A DNA stretch of 41,816 bases from the IMG/VR virus record IMGVR_UViG_3300032304_000286, positions 1-41,816 of that record; one strand, given 5' to 3'. Shown here piece after piece: positions 17,028 to 24,870 of the stretch (positions are counted from its first letter, which is position 1; the number at the start of each line of letters is the position of its first letter). A program made the position numbers and the translations under genes. Under the pieces are notes generated by a model. That model saw nothing but the letters and a program-made list of their open reading frames with translations. It did not search any database and was not told the origin of the DNA. This DNA is from a virus.

Positions 17028-17852
17028 ATGGGCGTTAGAAGTTTTAGATTATCAAGTATGTTTACTGGAAGTAAACGTTCCAAGTTTTGGGATCAAACCA
17101 CATTACTCGCAACACCTTTAGAAGTTGTTGTAGTAGCAGGTGGTGGTGGTGGACAGAATGCTGGCGGTGGTGCTGGTGGTCTTTGTTATCACTCTGCGTT
17201 TTTGGCTACTGCAGGAACATACAATGTAACAATTGGTGGTGGAGGTGTTGGTCGCCCAACTAACTCAGGTGCTGGTGGTGCTAACGGTGGTAATTCTGTT
17301 TTTGGCACTATTACAGCACAAGGTGGTGGAACTGCTTCGGATTCACTTGGCAAGAATGGTGGTTCTGGTGCAGGTGGATATTCAACTGGTGGACAAGCAA
17401 CTCAAGGTAATTCTGGCGGTGCAATAGGTTATGGATTCCGTGGAGGCAATACACCTGGCGGTATTGGTTCAGGTGGCGGTGGTGCTGGAGCACAAGGTGC
17501 AGACAGTGCAACAGCAACAGGTGGTATAGGTAGACAATATTGGAACCTAAGTGGAACTGCAACTTATTATGCAGGTGGTGGTGGTGGTTACAATTATGGA
17601 ACAAGCACACCTTATGCTGGTGGCTTAGGCGGTGGTGCTGATGCACCTAGTAATCCAGGTACTCCAAATACTGGAGGTGGAGCAGGAACTTCTGGTGCTG
17701 GTAGTGGTGCTAATGGTGGTTCAGGAATTGTAATTCTTAGATACCCAGATAGTTATGCTGCTGCAACATCAACTACTGGCTCACCAGGAACAAATACAAC
17801 TGGTGGTTATCGTTATTATAGATTTACTGGAGATGGGAGTATTACTTTTTAA
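17028..17852 (+). CDS. Glycine-rich tail fibre adhesin 2
   Basis: A 274-residue relative of the preceding adhesin. It carries LEVVVVAGGGGG at about residues 31-42, then dense GGG clusters to about 230, then GIVILRYPD, the usual closing strand of this Gly-rich domain. The C-terminus (GGYRYYRFTGDGSITF) is a beta element common in virion proteins. It follows adhesin 1 after three bases and overlaps the next start by one base. Likely receptor binding; tandem divergence suggests alternative or hetero-oligomeric tips. Confidence 0.7.
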   Translation: MGVRSFRLSSMFTGSKRSKFWDQTTLLATPLEVVVVAGGGGGQNAGGGAGGLCYHSAFLATAGTYNVTIGGGGVGRPTNSGAGGANGGNSVFGTITAQGGGTASDSLGKNGGSGAGGYSTGGQATQGNSGGAIGYGFRGGNTPGGIGSGGGGAGAQGADSATATGGIGRQYWNLSGTATYYAGGGGGYNYGTSTPYAGGLGGGADAPSNPGTPNTGGGAGTSGAGSGANGGSGIVILRYPDSYAAATSTTGSPGTNTTGGYRYYRFTGDGSITF

Positions 17853-18226
17853 TGGCACATTTTGCAAAGCTAGATGAAAACAATATTGTACTTTCTGTTC
17901 ATGTTGTAAACAATGATGTTATTACCGTTAATGGGGTTGAATCAGAACAAGTAGGTATTGATTTTTTAACATCATTACATGGATATCCAAGATGGAAACA
18001 AACATCCTATAATAACAATTTTCGCAAAAGATATGCTGGCATAGGTTATACATATGATCCAGTAAAAGATATATTTATAGCACCAGCAGAGTTTCCTGAC
18101 TGGACATTAGATGAAAATACTGAATGGCAACCGCCAGTCCCATACCCAACTGATGGTAAATATTATATTTGGAATCAATATGATTCCAATTGGGTTGAAG
18201 CATACGATAAAAATAAGGAGATATAA
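17852..18226 (+). CDS. Fibre-associated small protein
   Basis: A 124-residue protein with MAHFAKLDENNIVLSVHVVN at the start, then WKQTSYNNNFRKRYAGIGYT and a Trp/Pro-rich C-terminal part. This composition is typical of small proteins encoded beside fibre genes in cyanophages and other aquatic phages, of unknown exact role. It is beta-rich with many aromatics, consistent with a fibre tip or carbohydrate-contacting module. It is coupled to the adhesin 2 gene (TAATG overlap). Confidence 0.7.
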   Translation: MAHFAKLDENNIVLSVHVVNNDVITVNGVESEQVGIDFLTSLHGYPRWKQTSYNNNFRKRYAGIGYTYDPVKDIFIAPAEFPDWTLDENTEWQPPVPYPTDGKYYIWNQYDSNWVEAYDKNKEI

Positions 18227-18430
18227 ATGAAAACATTTAAGTTATCAAAGAAGCAAATAGCAGCAATTAAGTCATACCTACGTGCAGTTCTTGCATCTGC
18301 AATTGTGATGGGTATTGCTTTGCTTACAGATCTTGCTCCACAATACGCAGTTCTTATCGGTGCAGTTGCTGCACCTGCAGCTAAGTGGGCAGATAAAAGC
18401 GAAAAAGAATTTGGTTTAGGAACCAAATAA
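18227..18430 (+). CDS. Putative holin 1
   Basis: A 67-residue protein with a basic N-terminus and one or two hydrophobic segments (about 19-37 and 40-53), and a charged C-terminus. It is the first gene after the fibres, is preceded by a GGAG site, and lies just upstream of a second small membrane protein and the endolysin. Size, topology and position fit a holin that opens the cytoplasmic membrane for the endolysin. Which of the two small proteins is the holin and which an antiholin or accessory is not decidable. Confidence 0.6.
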   Translation: MKTFKLSKKQIAAIKSYLRAVLASAIVMGIALLTDLAPQYAVLIGAVAAPAAKWADKSEKEFGLGTK

Positions 18431-18663
18431 TGTCTAACAACGAATGGGCTGGTATTGCAGTAGCGGTAACCACAATAGTCGCCAGCTTTGCTGGCTCAGT
18501 TCGTTGGTTAGTTAAGCACTACCTTACAGAATTGAAACCAAATTCTGGAACAAGTCTCCGCGATTCCATCGATAGATTGGAAAGCAGGGTTGACGATTTA
18601 TTCTTAATTGTATCGAGGGGTTATGAGCCAAAAAGCAGAGTTTCTAGAAGTCGCAAAAAATGA
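18430..18663 (+). CDS. Putative holin 2 / lysis accessory membrane protein
   Basis: A 77-residue protein with a single N-terminal membrane segment (about 7-28), a short helical coil (44-62) and a basic C-terminal tail. It overlaps the upstream holin candidate by one base and the endolysin start by 41 bases. This topology is common in small actinophage lysis-cassette proteins. Holin, antiholin or endolysin-partner roles are possible. Confidence 0.6.
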   Translation: MSNNEWAGIAVAVTTIVASFAGSVRWLVKHYLTELKPNSGTSLRDSIDRLESRVDDLFLIVSRGYEPKSRVSRSRKK

Positions 18664-19123
18664 AATAGGTACCGTCGAGGGACCAAAAGATAACGAAACA
18701 AAGTATGGTGCTTTTACTAAAGCAAACTTTCAACCATGGTGTGGATCATTTATTATGTGGTGCGCCAAGCAAGTTAATCTTAAGATCCCTAATGTGGTTG
18801 GTACATCTGCTGGTGCCGAAAAGTTTAAAGGTATAGGCGCATGGTCCAGTGTAGAAACTGGCAAGCCTAAGCCTGGCGACTTAGTCTTTTTTGATTTTGC
18901 CGAAGGTGGCAATCCAATAGATCATGTTGGCATTGTCCTTAAAGACAATGGCGATGGAACCATTACTACCATTGAAGGTAATACATCTGGTGATAAAAAG
19001 AAATCAGCCAGCGAGCGCAATGGTGGAGAAGTAGCACAAAAGATCCGTGCATATAAGAAAGACAACAAGAAGAAGTTAAAGGTTTTTGTAGCAGGTTTTG
19101 GTACACCTAAGTTTAAAGACTAG
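18623..19123 (+). CDS. CHAP-domain endolysin
   Basis: A 166-residue protein from the ATG at 18623, with GAGGGG close upstream; a start 15 bases earlier is less likely. It is a single CHAP/NlpC-P60-like domain with the nucleophile in PWCGSFIMWC (Cys40), the PKPGDLVFF strand (82-90) and the histidine in DHVGIV (His101). CHAP enzymes cleave peptide bonds or the amide bond in peptidoglycan. There is no signal peptide, so export through a holin is expected. A basic C-terminal tail (about 137-166) may aid wall binding. Confidence 0.85.
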   Translation: MSQKAEFLEVAKNEIGTVEGPKDNETKYGAFTKANFQPWCGSFIMWCAKQVNLKIPNVVGTSAGAEKFKGIGAWSSVETGKPKPGDLVFFDFAEGGNPIDHVGIVLKDNGDGTITTIEGNTSGDKKKSASERNGGEVAQKIRAYKKDNKKKLKVFVAGFGTPKFKD

Positions 19124-19136
19124 TTAGGAGTGTTGC

Positions 19137-21044
19137 GTGGCAACAACAAATAAATACCTTAAAGGTGATCTACCTATTGCTATTAGCACTAACGTGCCTA
19201 CAGCGTTGGTTCGCTATGGAAGAGAAGACTTTGCTGCAAGCTATGCTATAGGTAATACCCCTTGGTTGTCTGCTGCCAATGACAATAATCGTATTAGTCG
19301 TATTACTACGACTTACCAGAAAGAACGTATTGACCAAGGAGCATTGACTGGTGAGCAGTCATTGACTAACTGGTGGTTACGTTCTGCTACATCGTGGCAT
19401 CATGGTGCGGGCGAAGAGTATTACGACGCGGACACTAGTGATCTGTACAGATTCTATGAGTCAAACAACATTGACCCATGGACTCTTGGTGAGCTTAAGC
19501 TTTTACCTGCAACAACAAACCTAACAACATCTGCAGCAAGTAGCCCTGCCACTGTATCTGGTGGAACTTTTTATATTTCTGGTGGTGCTGTTAAATTCTA
19601 TAACGGGTCAACAACTACAACAACTTCATTAGGAACATCATCAACCGCACAGACATTGACCACAGATGGAACATATGCGATAGTTGGAACTAATGATGGC
19701 ATCTATCAGGTAAGCACAGCATTAGCTGTAACTAAGTTATATAACAAACATGCTGGGGTTACTTCACAAACAGTTCAATCTATTGCTTATGTTAAAGATA
19801 GAATTGTTGCTGGCGTTATGCACGATACAACCGACATGCATCTTTATGAATTAACAAGAACTCCAACAACCCCACCAAATACCATGGCTACTGGTGATGT
19901 AAGGTTTACGCTTTCCAATACATCTATAGTATTTAATTCAATATCAGAACTTCCTGGTGCAATTGTTGTTGGCTATACACAAGGTGCTGTATCACGTGTG
20001 CAAATGTATACAATTAATCCAGCATCACCAACAGCAAATATTGTTGGACCAACCATTATTGCAGAACTACCACGTGGTGAAACATTAAATCAGATACGTT
20101 CATACCTTAACGAATACGTCATCCTTGCTACAACAAAAGGATTACGTGTTGGAACTATTGGAACAGATGGTCAGTCATTTACCTATGGACCACTCAATGT
20201 TGAAGGCAATGTCTACGACATTGCACTAGATGAAACTTATGTGTACTTCACCCGATCAAACTTAGTGTCAGGTTCTGCTGGATTATGGCGTCTTAACCTT
20301 GGTCAAGTAATTGACAATGGATATGCATACGCTGCCGACCTTGTCACAGATAGCAACGTGCCTAACGGTGTAGCGTTTGTTGGTACAACTGGATTAAAGT
20401 TTATAACTTCATCATCTGGTACATGGGTGCAGCATGCCACTCAGCTTGCTGCATCTGGATACCTCAAGTCTGGTCTTATTCGTTGGGGTACTGGGGAAAA
20501 GAAACAACCAGTATCTCTTAGTATTAAATCAGATACGGATTCCAGTGGAACTTTAGGTTTTAATTTAGATGATGATAACGATCAGCTTATAACAACTGGA
20601 ACAATTCCATTTGGTCCAAACACTGAATCAACTCTTGCCAGTTATGTATATCCTGCTGACGTATTTCAAGTAACGTTTAACTTTACTAGAGATACATCGG
20701 ATACAACTAAAGGACCAATACTTCACGAGTGGCAAATCCGTGCATTACCTGCACCATTGCGTTCACGTACTATTACAGTTCCATTGCTTTGTTATGAAGA
20801 AGAGAGGGATCCAAATGGAAACACACGAATCTCAAATCCATGGGAGCGAATCCAATACCTTGAATCTATTGAGCAAAATGGTGGAGCGGTCTTATACCAA
20901 GACTTTACAAGTGGAGAAGAACGAATATGTGTCATCCGTGCTATCCAATTTGAGCAAGCAGCCCCACCCACTTTTGCTTCTGGGTTCGGCGGGATTGCTA
21001 CCGTACAATTACAAACAATAGATACTGAAACATCAATCTCTTAG
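19137..21044 (+). CDS. Large tail protein, possible beta-propeller nozzle
   Basis: A 635-residue protein with a GTG start and AGGAG upstream. It is almost entirely beta-rich, with repeated short blades such as GTNDGIYQVSTA, GVMHDTTDMHLYELT and TTKGLRVGTIGTDG (about residues 180-420). This suggests a propeller, as in the tail nozzle proteins of short-tailed phages. The C-terminal 120 residues (TITVPLLCYEEERDPNGNTR onward) resemble the end domain of actinophage minor tail proteins. It is thus a tail component; nozzle versus minor tail protein is uncertain. Confidence 0.6.
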   Translation: MATTNKYLKGDLPIAISTNVPTALVRYGREDFAASYAIGNTPWLSAANDNNRISRITTTYQKERIDQGALTGEQSLTNWWLRSATSWHHGAGEEYYDADTSDLYRFYESNNIDPWTLGELKLLPATTNLTTSAASSPATVSGGTFYISGGAVKFYNGSTTTTTSLGTSSTAQTLTTDGTYAIVGTNDGIYQVSTALAVTKLYNKHAGVTSQTVQSIAYVKDRIVAGVMHDTTDMHLYELTRTPTTPPNTMATGDVRFTLSNTSIVFNSISELPGAIVVGYTQGAVSRVQMYTINPASPTANIVGPTIIAELPRGETLNQIRSYLNEYVILATTKGLRVGTIGTDGQSFTYGPLNVEGNVYDIALDETYVYFTRSNLVSGSAGLWRLNLGQVIDNGYAYAADLVTDSNVPNGVAFVGTTGLKFITSSSGTWVQHATQLAASGYLKSGLIRWGTGEKKQPVSLSIKSDTDSSGTLGFNLDDDNDQLITTGTIPFGPNTESTLASYVYPADVFQVTFNFTRDTSDTTKGPILHEWQIRALPAPLRSRTITVPLLCYEEERDPNGNTRISNPWERIQYLESIEQNGGAVLYQDFTSGEERICVIRAIQFEQAAPPTFASGFGGIATVQLQTIDTETSIS

Positions 21045-21262
21045 TGGATACAAATAAATTATTAACACTTGTTGGACCAGATGAAAGAAGTGAGCTAGTT
21101 ACGAAAATTCGTATAGCTCTTAATGTTGCTGGAGATGACTTGCTTGATGCTCCCCTACAGGAAATGTTAAAAGGGTTGCAGCGTCGCTATGACATTCCAG
21201 CAGTCGGGTGCATCAATATAGCCACGCTGGATGCGCTCGCAGTTGCTCCACCAGAATGGTAG
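21044..21262 (+). CDS. Small peptidoglycan-binding-like protein
   Basis: A 72-residue protein with GTG start overlapping the preceding stop. Residues 22-66 resemble a peptidoglycan-binding domain 1 repeat: a helix, then LKGLQRRYDIP and a terminal ATLDALA helix. It is the last gene of the late operon, right before a strong terminator. It may be a wall-binding partner of the endolysin or a tail-associated protein. The match is weak and by eye. Confidence 0.5.
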   Translation: MDTNKLLTLVGPDERSELVTKIRIALNVAGDDLLDAPLQEMLKGLQRRYDIPAVGCINIATLDALAVAPPEW

Positions 21263-21272
21263 GGCTAGAAGG

Positions 21273-21306
21273 AGAGGGGGATCTTAATTGATCCCCCTCT
21301 TTTTTT
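21273..21306 (+). terminator. Strong intrinsic terminator of the late operon
   Basis: An 11-bp perfect stem (AGAGGGGGATC / GATCCCCCTCT) with a TTAATT loop is followed by a run of T. It lies 10 bases after the last late gene and ends the whole plus-strand structural transcript. The minus-strand methyltransferase converges on it. Confidence 0.92.
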
Positions 21307-21308
21307 AT

Positions 21309-21884
21309 TTATATAATCTTTCTTAACCAGACCTGATAGTTGTCTTCTATCTTTTCTACCTTGCCAATAAGCAAATGACATAGTGCATCAATGGCATAGC
21401 GTGGTTCATAGAAGTCACCTTTGCTTTCACTCCATCCATAATCGTCGAAGGCAATTAATCCACCAACAACTGTTTGTTCATATGCATTCATTCCATCACG
21501 CAGTACGGCAAATGCAGTATGGTCGCCATCAATATAGATAAAGTCATAGCCACCACCAGAGATAGAAAAGAATACGTCACTACGTTTTTTACTTGGTACT
21601 ATTTTTTTCTTTTCAATAGCTTCTTTATTTTTTTCATAGTATGTATTCCATACATCATTCCAATCCATCTGCTTATGGACTGGCTCGTCAGATCCTTGCC
21701 AAGTATCTACATCTATTAAAACAGACGACTCATGCTGAAGGATGTTGTCTGCCATCCACTTAGAGGCGTCTCCTGTATATGCACCTATTTGAACACAGCG
21801 CAAGGCTGTGTTCGCCAAAGGAAGTAAGTGACGTTCAAAGTTTGCCTTTGCGCTAGTTTCTTCAAACCAATTTGGATATGCCAT
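21309..21884 (-). CDS. Class I SAM-dependent methyltransferase
   Basis: A 191-residue protein. It has a glycine-rich SAM-binding motif near VQIGAYTGDASKWM (31-44), an acidic end of strand 2 at LIDVD (56-60), and YDFIYIDGDHTA (113-124) followed by GGLIAFDDYGW. This is the Methyltransf_24-like pattern seen in sugar and small-molecule O-methyltransferases and in many aquatic phages. It is the only minus-strand gene in this half of the genome, isolated between two plus-strand blocks, and is probably an acquired accessory gene. Target unknown: virion or host glycans are candidates. Confidence 0.75.
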   Translation of the reverse strand: MAYPNWFEETSAKANFERHLLPLANTALRCVQIGAYTGDASKWMADNILQHESSVLIDVDTWQGSDEPVHKQMDWNDVWNTYYEKNKEAIEKKKIVPSKKRSDVFFSISGGGYDFIYIDGDHTAFAVLRDGMNAYEQTVVGGLIAFDDYGWSESKGDFYEPRYAIDALCHLLIGKVEKIEDNYQVWLRKII

Positions 21885-21903
21885 AGTTTCCTATTCTTTT
21901 CAC

Positions 21904-21922
21904 GGCTCGCCTTGAGCGAGCC
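21904..21922. other. Hairpin between methyltransferase and replication block
   Basis: GGCTCGC and GCGAGCC form a perfect 7-bp stem around CTTGA. On the plus strand it is followed only by TTTCCC, so it is a weak terminator at best. It lies upstream of the methyltransferase start and could insulate the divergent promoters expected in this 136-base gap. Confidence 0.5.
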
Positions 21923-22008
21923 TTTCCCTCCCACCACCCCTCAACCCTATCAGATTATTGGTAAGAGTTACATGCGTGTCGTTACCCACGATTCTTGGTG
22001 TGTTGGTT

Positions 22009-22023
22009 TATTCTACTGGTATG
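22009..22023 (+). promoter_or_regulatory. Candidate leaderless promoter of the replication block
   Basis: TATTCT (22009-22014) fits the actinobacterial -10 pattern TANNNT and ends 6 bases before the ATG at 22021. No Shine-Dalgarno sequence precedes that ATG. This spacing would place transcription start on the A of the ATG, the arrangement of leaderless mRNAs common in Actinobacteria. No convincing -35 is seen. Confidence 0.4.
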
Positions 22024-22212
22024 AACGAACTTCCTCCGCATAGATCCTATAGCCAGTTATCTACTTGGCAATCCTGCCCACAAAAATACTACCTAAGCAA
22101 AGTGGCTATGGTTCCAGAGAAACCTGCGGTATACCTTGCTGCTGGTTCTGCTGTCCACTCCATGCTGGAGTGGCTCAACCATGAGCTCTACAAGAAGCAA
22201 CTTGACAATTGA
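22021..22212 (+). CDS. Cas4-like nuclease, N-terminal fragment protein
   Basis: A 63-residue ORF carrying only the N-terminal part of a Cas4/RecB-type PD-(D/E)XK nuclease: RSYSQLSTWQSCPQKYYLSK, with the first cluster Cys in SCPQKY, then the GSAVHSMLEWL helix with the family His. Actinophage homologues are normally one chain of about 260-290 residues. The remainder is encoded separately at 22395-23066, with a zinc-ribbon gene between. No ribosome site precedes the ATG; a leaderless start is proposed. It is probably needed together with the downstream part to build the enzyme. Confidence 0.75.
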   Translation: MNELPPHRSYSQLSTWQSCPQKYYLSKVAMVPEKPAVYLAAGSAVHSMLEWLNHELYKKQLDN

Positions 22213-22408
22213 CCAACGTGGTATACCAAGCAATGAGTGTATCAACTGTGGCTCAAACATACAGGTTATCCGTGCCATCTTCTCTGACTATGAATTGGTT
22301 ATGTGGTTTCTTGATTCCTTCTGTGCAGGGTGTGGCTCACCAATGACAGCACCTACACCTGTGGATAATCCTGACTATAAAGAAGAGGATGATGATGACC
22401 TCTATTGA
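22181..22408 (+). CDS. Small zinc-ribbon protein inserted in the Cas4-like gene
   Basis: A 75-residue protein starting at ATG 22181 after a GGAG. It has two CxxC knuckles, CINCGSN (about 20-26) and CAGCGSP (about 48-54), that can bind one zinc ion, a hydrophobic stretch between them, and an acidic tail (EEDDDD). It overlaps the upstream nuclease fragment by 32 bases and the downstream one by 14, each in a different frame. Small zinc ribbons of this type are common in actinophages with unknown function. Its place inside a nuclease gene suggests insertion, or a role as a linker subunit. Confidence 0.7.
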   Translation: MSSTRSNLTIDQRGIPSNECINCGSNIQVIRAIFSDYELVMWFLDSFCAGCGSPMTAPTPVDNPDYKEEDDDDLY

Positions 22409-23066
22409 TTTGACACAGAAATGGCTTGAGGTATTTAATGATGCCGTCAAGGAGACCGAAGAGAAATCTGGTATTCCCTCGACAGAGTGGAAAACAGCAG
22501 GACGTAAGACCACCTTACGTCCTGATGGGGAAGATCTATCGTTCTGGCAAAGCGATGGACTCAAGCAGGTAGAGGCGTATCAGAAATGGTATGAGTCTTC
22601 TGGTTGGAAAATTGCTACGATGCCCGATGGTCGTCCTGGAATTGAATGGGCTGCTGATGTTCACTTCGGGGGAACACCAGTTCGCTTCATTGTTGATGCG
22701 ATCTACCAAGTAGGGGAAGACTTGGTAATCGTTGATTACAAGACAGGTTCTAGGACACCATTTGGCATGATACAAGCAGGCTTGTATGCATCTGGTATTG
22801 AGAAAGTAATGGGCGTCCGTCCTAAGTGGGGCGCATTCTTTATGACAAGAACAGGTACGCTTGACGATCTTATAGATCTGTCGCACCTAACAATAGATTA
22901 TTTTGAATATGTATTTGGTGCAATGAACCATTCCGTATTGAACGGATGGTTCCCACCATCCGTAGGTGATTCGTGTCGCATGTGTTCATTCCAAGATAAA
23001 TGCCCAGCTATGGGTACCATAGATTTCCCCTTGCAAATACCAACAACAAAGGGAAAGAAAGGATGA
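22395..23066 (+). CDS. Cas4-like PD-(D/E)XK nuclease, catalytic C-terminal part
   Basis: A 223-residue protein from ATG 22395, 6 bases after AAGAGG. It holds the catalytic core: VDAIYQVGEDLVIVDYKTGS, where the VD Asp and the DYK acid and Lys form the nuclease site, and a following Gln helix (IQAGLYASGI). The C-terminal cluster CRMCSFQDKC supplies three of the four expected Fe-S Cys. The fourth lies on the separate fragment at 22021. Family members act as 5'-3' exonucleases in recombination or replication. Summed lengths (63 + 223) equal an intact homologue, so nothing appears lost. Confidence 0.8.
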   Translation: MTSIDLTQKWLEVFNDAVKETEEKSGIPSTEWKTAGRKTTLRPDGEDLSFWQSDGLKQVEAYQKWYESSGWKIATMPDGRPGIEWAADVHFGGTPVRFIVDAIYQVGEDLVIVDYKTGSRTPFGMIQAGLYASGIEKVMGVRPKWGAFFMTRTGTLDDLIDLSHLTIDYFEYVFGAMNHSVLNGWFPPSVGDSCRMCSFQDKCPAMGTIDFPLQIPTTKGKKG

Positions 23067-23071
23067 ACTAG

Positions 23072-23521
23072 ATGACTGAATCTAAGTTCTCATACACAGG
23101 TAAACTAAACAGCACAGATCTATTCACTGTCCGAGGTGATAGTGCTGAAGAGTTTGCTACAAATATGGTGGCTGCTATTGAGGCAATCAAAGCAGCAACA
23201 GAACTACAGACCGCACTTGGTGGTCGTGGTGGTATGACATCAATGGATAGAGCGGTACAAGCTTTGTCTACTGGTGGATTGAATCCAACCGTGGTTAGTT
23301 CTGGACCTACTTCAATCGAAGTAGTTAAAGACAAGTATGGTAATGAGTGGACATATGGACATCCAGATGCTCCAGATCTACCAGATGGTCGTGGCAAGTA
23401 CGCCAAGAAGAAGGGTACTAGCAAGGCAGGCAAGGCATACGTAGGTTGGTTTGATCCTGCTAAAGGACCAAAGCCATTTACAGTAGGCGCAGTCGAAGCC
23501 GAAACAATCTGGACTAAGTAA
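23072..23521 (+). CDS. Conserved actinophage protein next to nuclease (possible ssDNA-binding)
   Basis: A 149-residue protein with an N-terminal FSYTGKLNSTDLFTVRGDSA segment, an Ala-rich helix (about 28-45), a flexible Gly/Ser-rich middle, and a basic/aromatic C-terminal part (about 84-149, with NEWTYGHPDAPDLPDGRGK). Proteins with this N-terminal pattern follow Cas4-like genes in actinophages. No known fold can be named by eye. Location between nuclease and helicase-like ATPase suggests a DNA-binding replication or recombination accessory, possibly an SSB substitute. Confidence 0.65.
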   Translation: MTESKFSYTGKLNSTDLFTVRGDSAEEFATNMVAAIEAIKAATELQTALGGRGGMTSMDRAVQALSTGGLNPTVVSSGPTSIEVVKDKYGNEWTYGHPDAPDLPDGRGKYAKKKGTSKAGKAYVGWFDPAKGPKPFTVGAVEAETIWTK

Positions 23522-23524
23522 TCC

Positions 23525-24358
23525 ATGCGTACCTTACTGCAGGTAGTAGGAGTCGAATCTCCAGCAGGGCATGCCCTTCCTGAGATTCTTCCTCAACTCA
23601 CTGGTAACCAAGTTGTATTCCGTCAGGCACAACTACACTTGGTAGCAGCACAACCAGGCGGTGGTAAAACCATGCTTGCTTTATGGTACGCAATTACATC
23701 TAAGACTCCAGCCTTATACTTTTCAGCAGACTCTGATTCTCGAACGATTGCTCTTCGTGCAGGCGCAATCCTTATGGATAGATCAGTAACTGATGTGGAA
23801 AGAATGATGGACTCGGAGGCATCTGTTCTCCTAGAGGATGCACTGGCTGATGGTGCTGGGCATATTCGATTTAGTTTTGATCCATCTCCTTCTTTACAAG
23901 ATATCGAAGAAGAGATTGAAGCTTGGATTGAATTGCACGGTGCTCCACCATCAGCAATCTATATTGATAACTTAATGAATGTCGCTGCAGTCAGCGACAA
24001 TGAATGGACAGCATTGCGTGATGCAATGTCTGCGTTCCACTACATGGCTAGAGAATATGAATCAGCGTTTGTTGTACTACACCATGTATCTGAAAATGAA
24101 AAGATGTCTAAGCCTAACTACCCAGCACCACGTAAAGCTTTAATGGGTAAGGTCTCAGCCTTACCTGAACTGGTATTAAGTGTGGCGTTGGATGCTATTG
24201 GTAATGTGTATCGAGTTGCAGTTGTAAAGAATCGCCATGGTAAGGCAGATCCAACTGCAGAAAATTATGTAACTTTATCTGTTGAACCAAGTCATATGAG
24301 TTTATATAACTCACCTGCCGAACTACAAAGAGCAAGGACTATGCGACAATGGCAGTAA
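23525..24358 (+). CDS. RecA/DnaB-like replication ATPase (putative helicase)
   Basis: A 277-residue P-loop ATPase. Walker A is AAQPGGGKT (41-49), Walker B is AIYIDNL (144-150), and a sensor-like VVLHHVSE lies at 183-190. The fold order matches the RecA-like ATPase domain of DnaB-type helicases and their phage relatives. It lacks the separate N-terminal primase-interaction domain of full DnaB. The neighbouring primase genes support a helicase-loading or replicative helicase role. It overlaps the next gene by 10 bases. Confidence 0.75.
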   Translation: MRTLLQVVGVESPAGHALPEILPQLTGNQVVFRQAQLHLVAAQPGGGKTMLALWYAITSKTPALYFSADSDSRTIALRAGAILMDRSVTDVERMMDSEASVLLEDALADGAGHIRFSFDPSPSLQDIEEEIEAWIELHGAPPSAIYIDNLMNVAAVSDNEWTALRDAMSAFHYMAREYESAFVVLHHVSENEKMSKPNYPAPRKALMGKVSALPELVLSVALDAIGNVYRVAVVKNRHGKADPTAENYVTLSVEPSHMSLYNSPAELQRARTMRQWQ

Positions 24359-24870
24359 TAGAATTAACTGAAGATGAAATCATGGATGCTCTTAGGTTTA
24401 TCCACAGGGTGAGAGCAAATAAAAAGGAGTTCGATGTTACGGATCGCAAGTTTGATAAAAACAATTCGTCTTATTCCGTTAATCTTATGGGTAGGTTGGG
24501 TGAGGTGGCAGCTTCTAGGCTCCTTGGGATACCGACGGACAACACGATTACGCCGAGCGGTGATAACGGACATGACCTCATATCAGTACTGGGTAAATCT
24601 ATACAGGTTAAGACGTCAACATTACCGCAATTAATATTTAATGCACCAGAATTATTTGTTTCAGATGTAGCCGTACTTGTAAAGTTTTCTGGGGATAAAC
24701 AACTTCCACATGTGGATAGTTTGTTTGATGTAATTGGTTGGATAACACGAGAAGATTTTCTTGCTAAACATTACTTGCATGACTATGGTTACGGCACTCG
24801 GTTAGTAATGGATGCTAATCAACTACAACCAATAGAGGTGCTAATCAATGAAATATCCAGACTTCACTAG
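24349..24870 (+). CDS. PD-(D/E)XK-type endonuclease
   Basis: A 173-residue protein with a compact nuclease signature: GRLGEVAASRLLG (Glu52), NGHDL (Asp76) and SIQVKTS (Gln86-x-Lys88). The QxK variant of the ExK motif is common in restriction-enzyme-like and phage recombination nucleases. The C-terminus is helical. It overlaps both neighbours and is part of the replication block. It could process recombination intermediates or degrade host DNA; substrate unknown. Confidence 0.65.
   Translation: MAVIELTEDEIMDALRFIHRVRANKKEFDVTDRKFDKNNSSYSVNLMGRLGEVAASRLLGIPTDNTITPSGDNGHDLISVLGKSIQVKTSTLPQLIFNAPELFVSDVAVLVKFSGDKQLPHVDSLFDVIGWITREDFLAKHYLHDYGYGTRLVMDANQLQPIEVLINEISRLH

Noticed and set aside
23068-23526. 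A 152-codon minus-strand ORF
   Set aside because: It is an almost exact mirror of the plus-strand gene at 23072-23521, which fits the operon with correct spacing.
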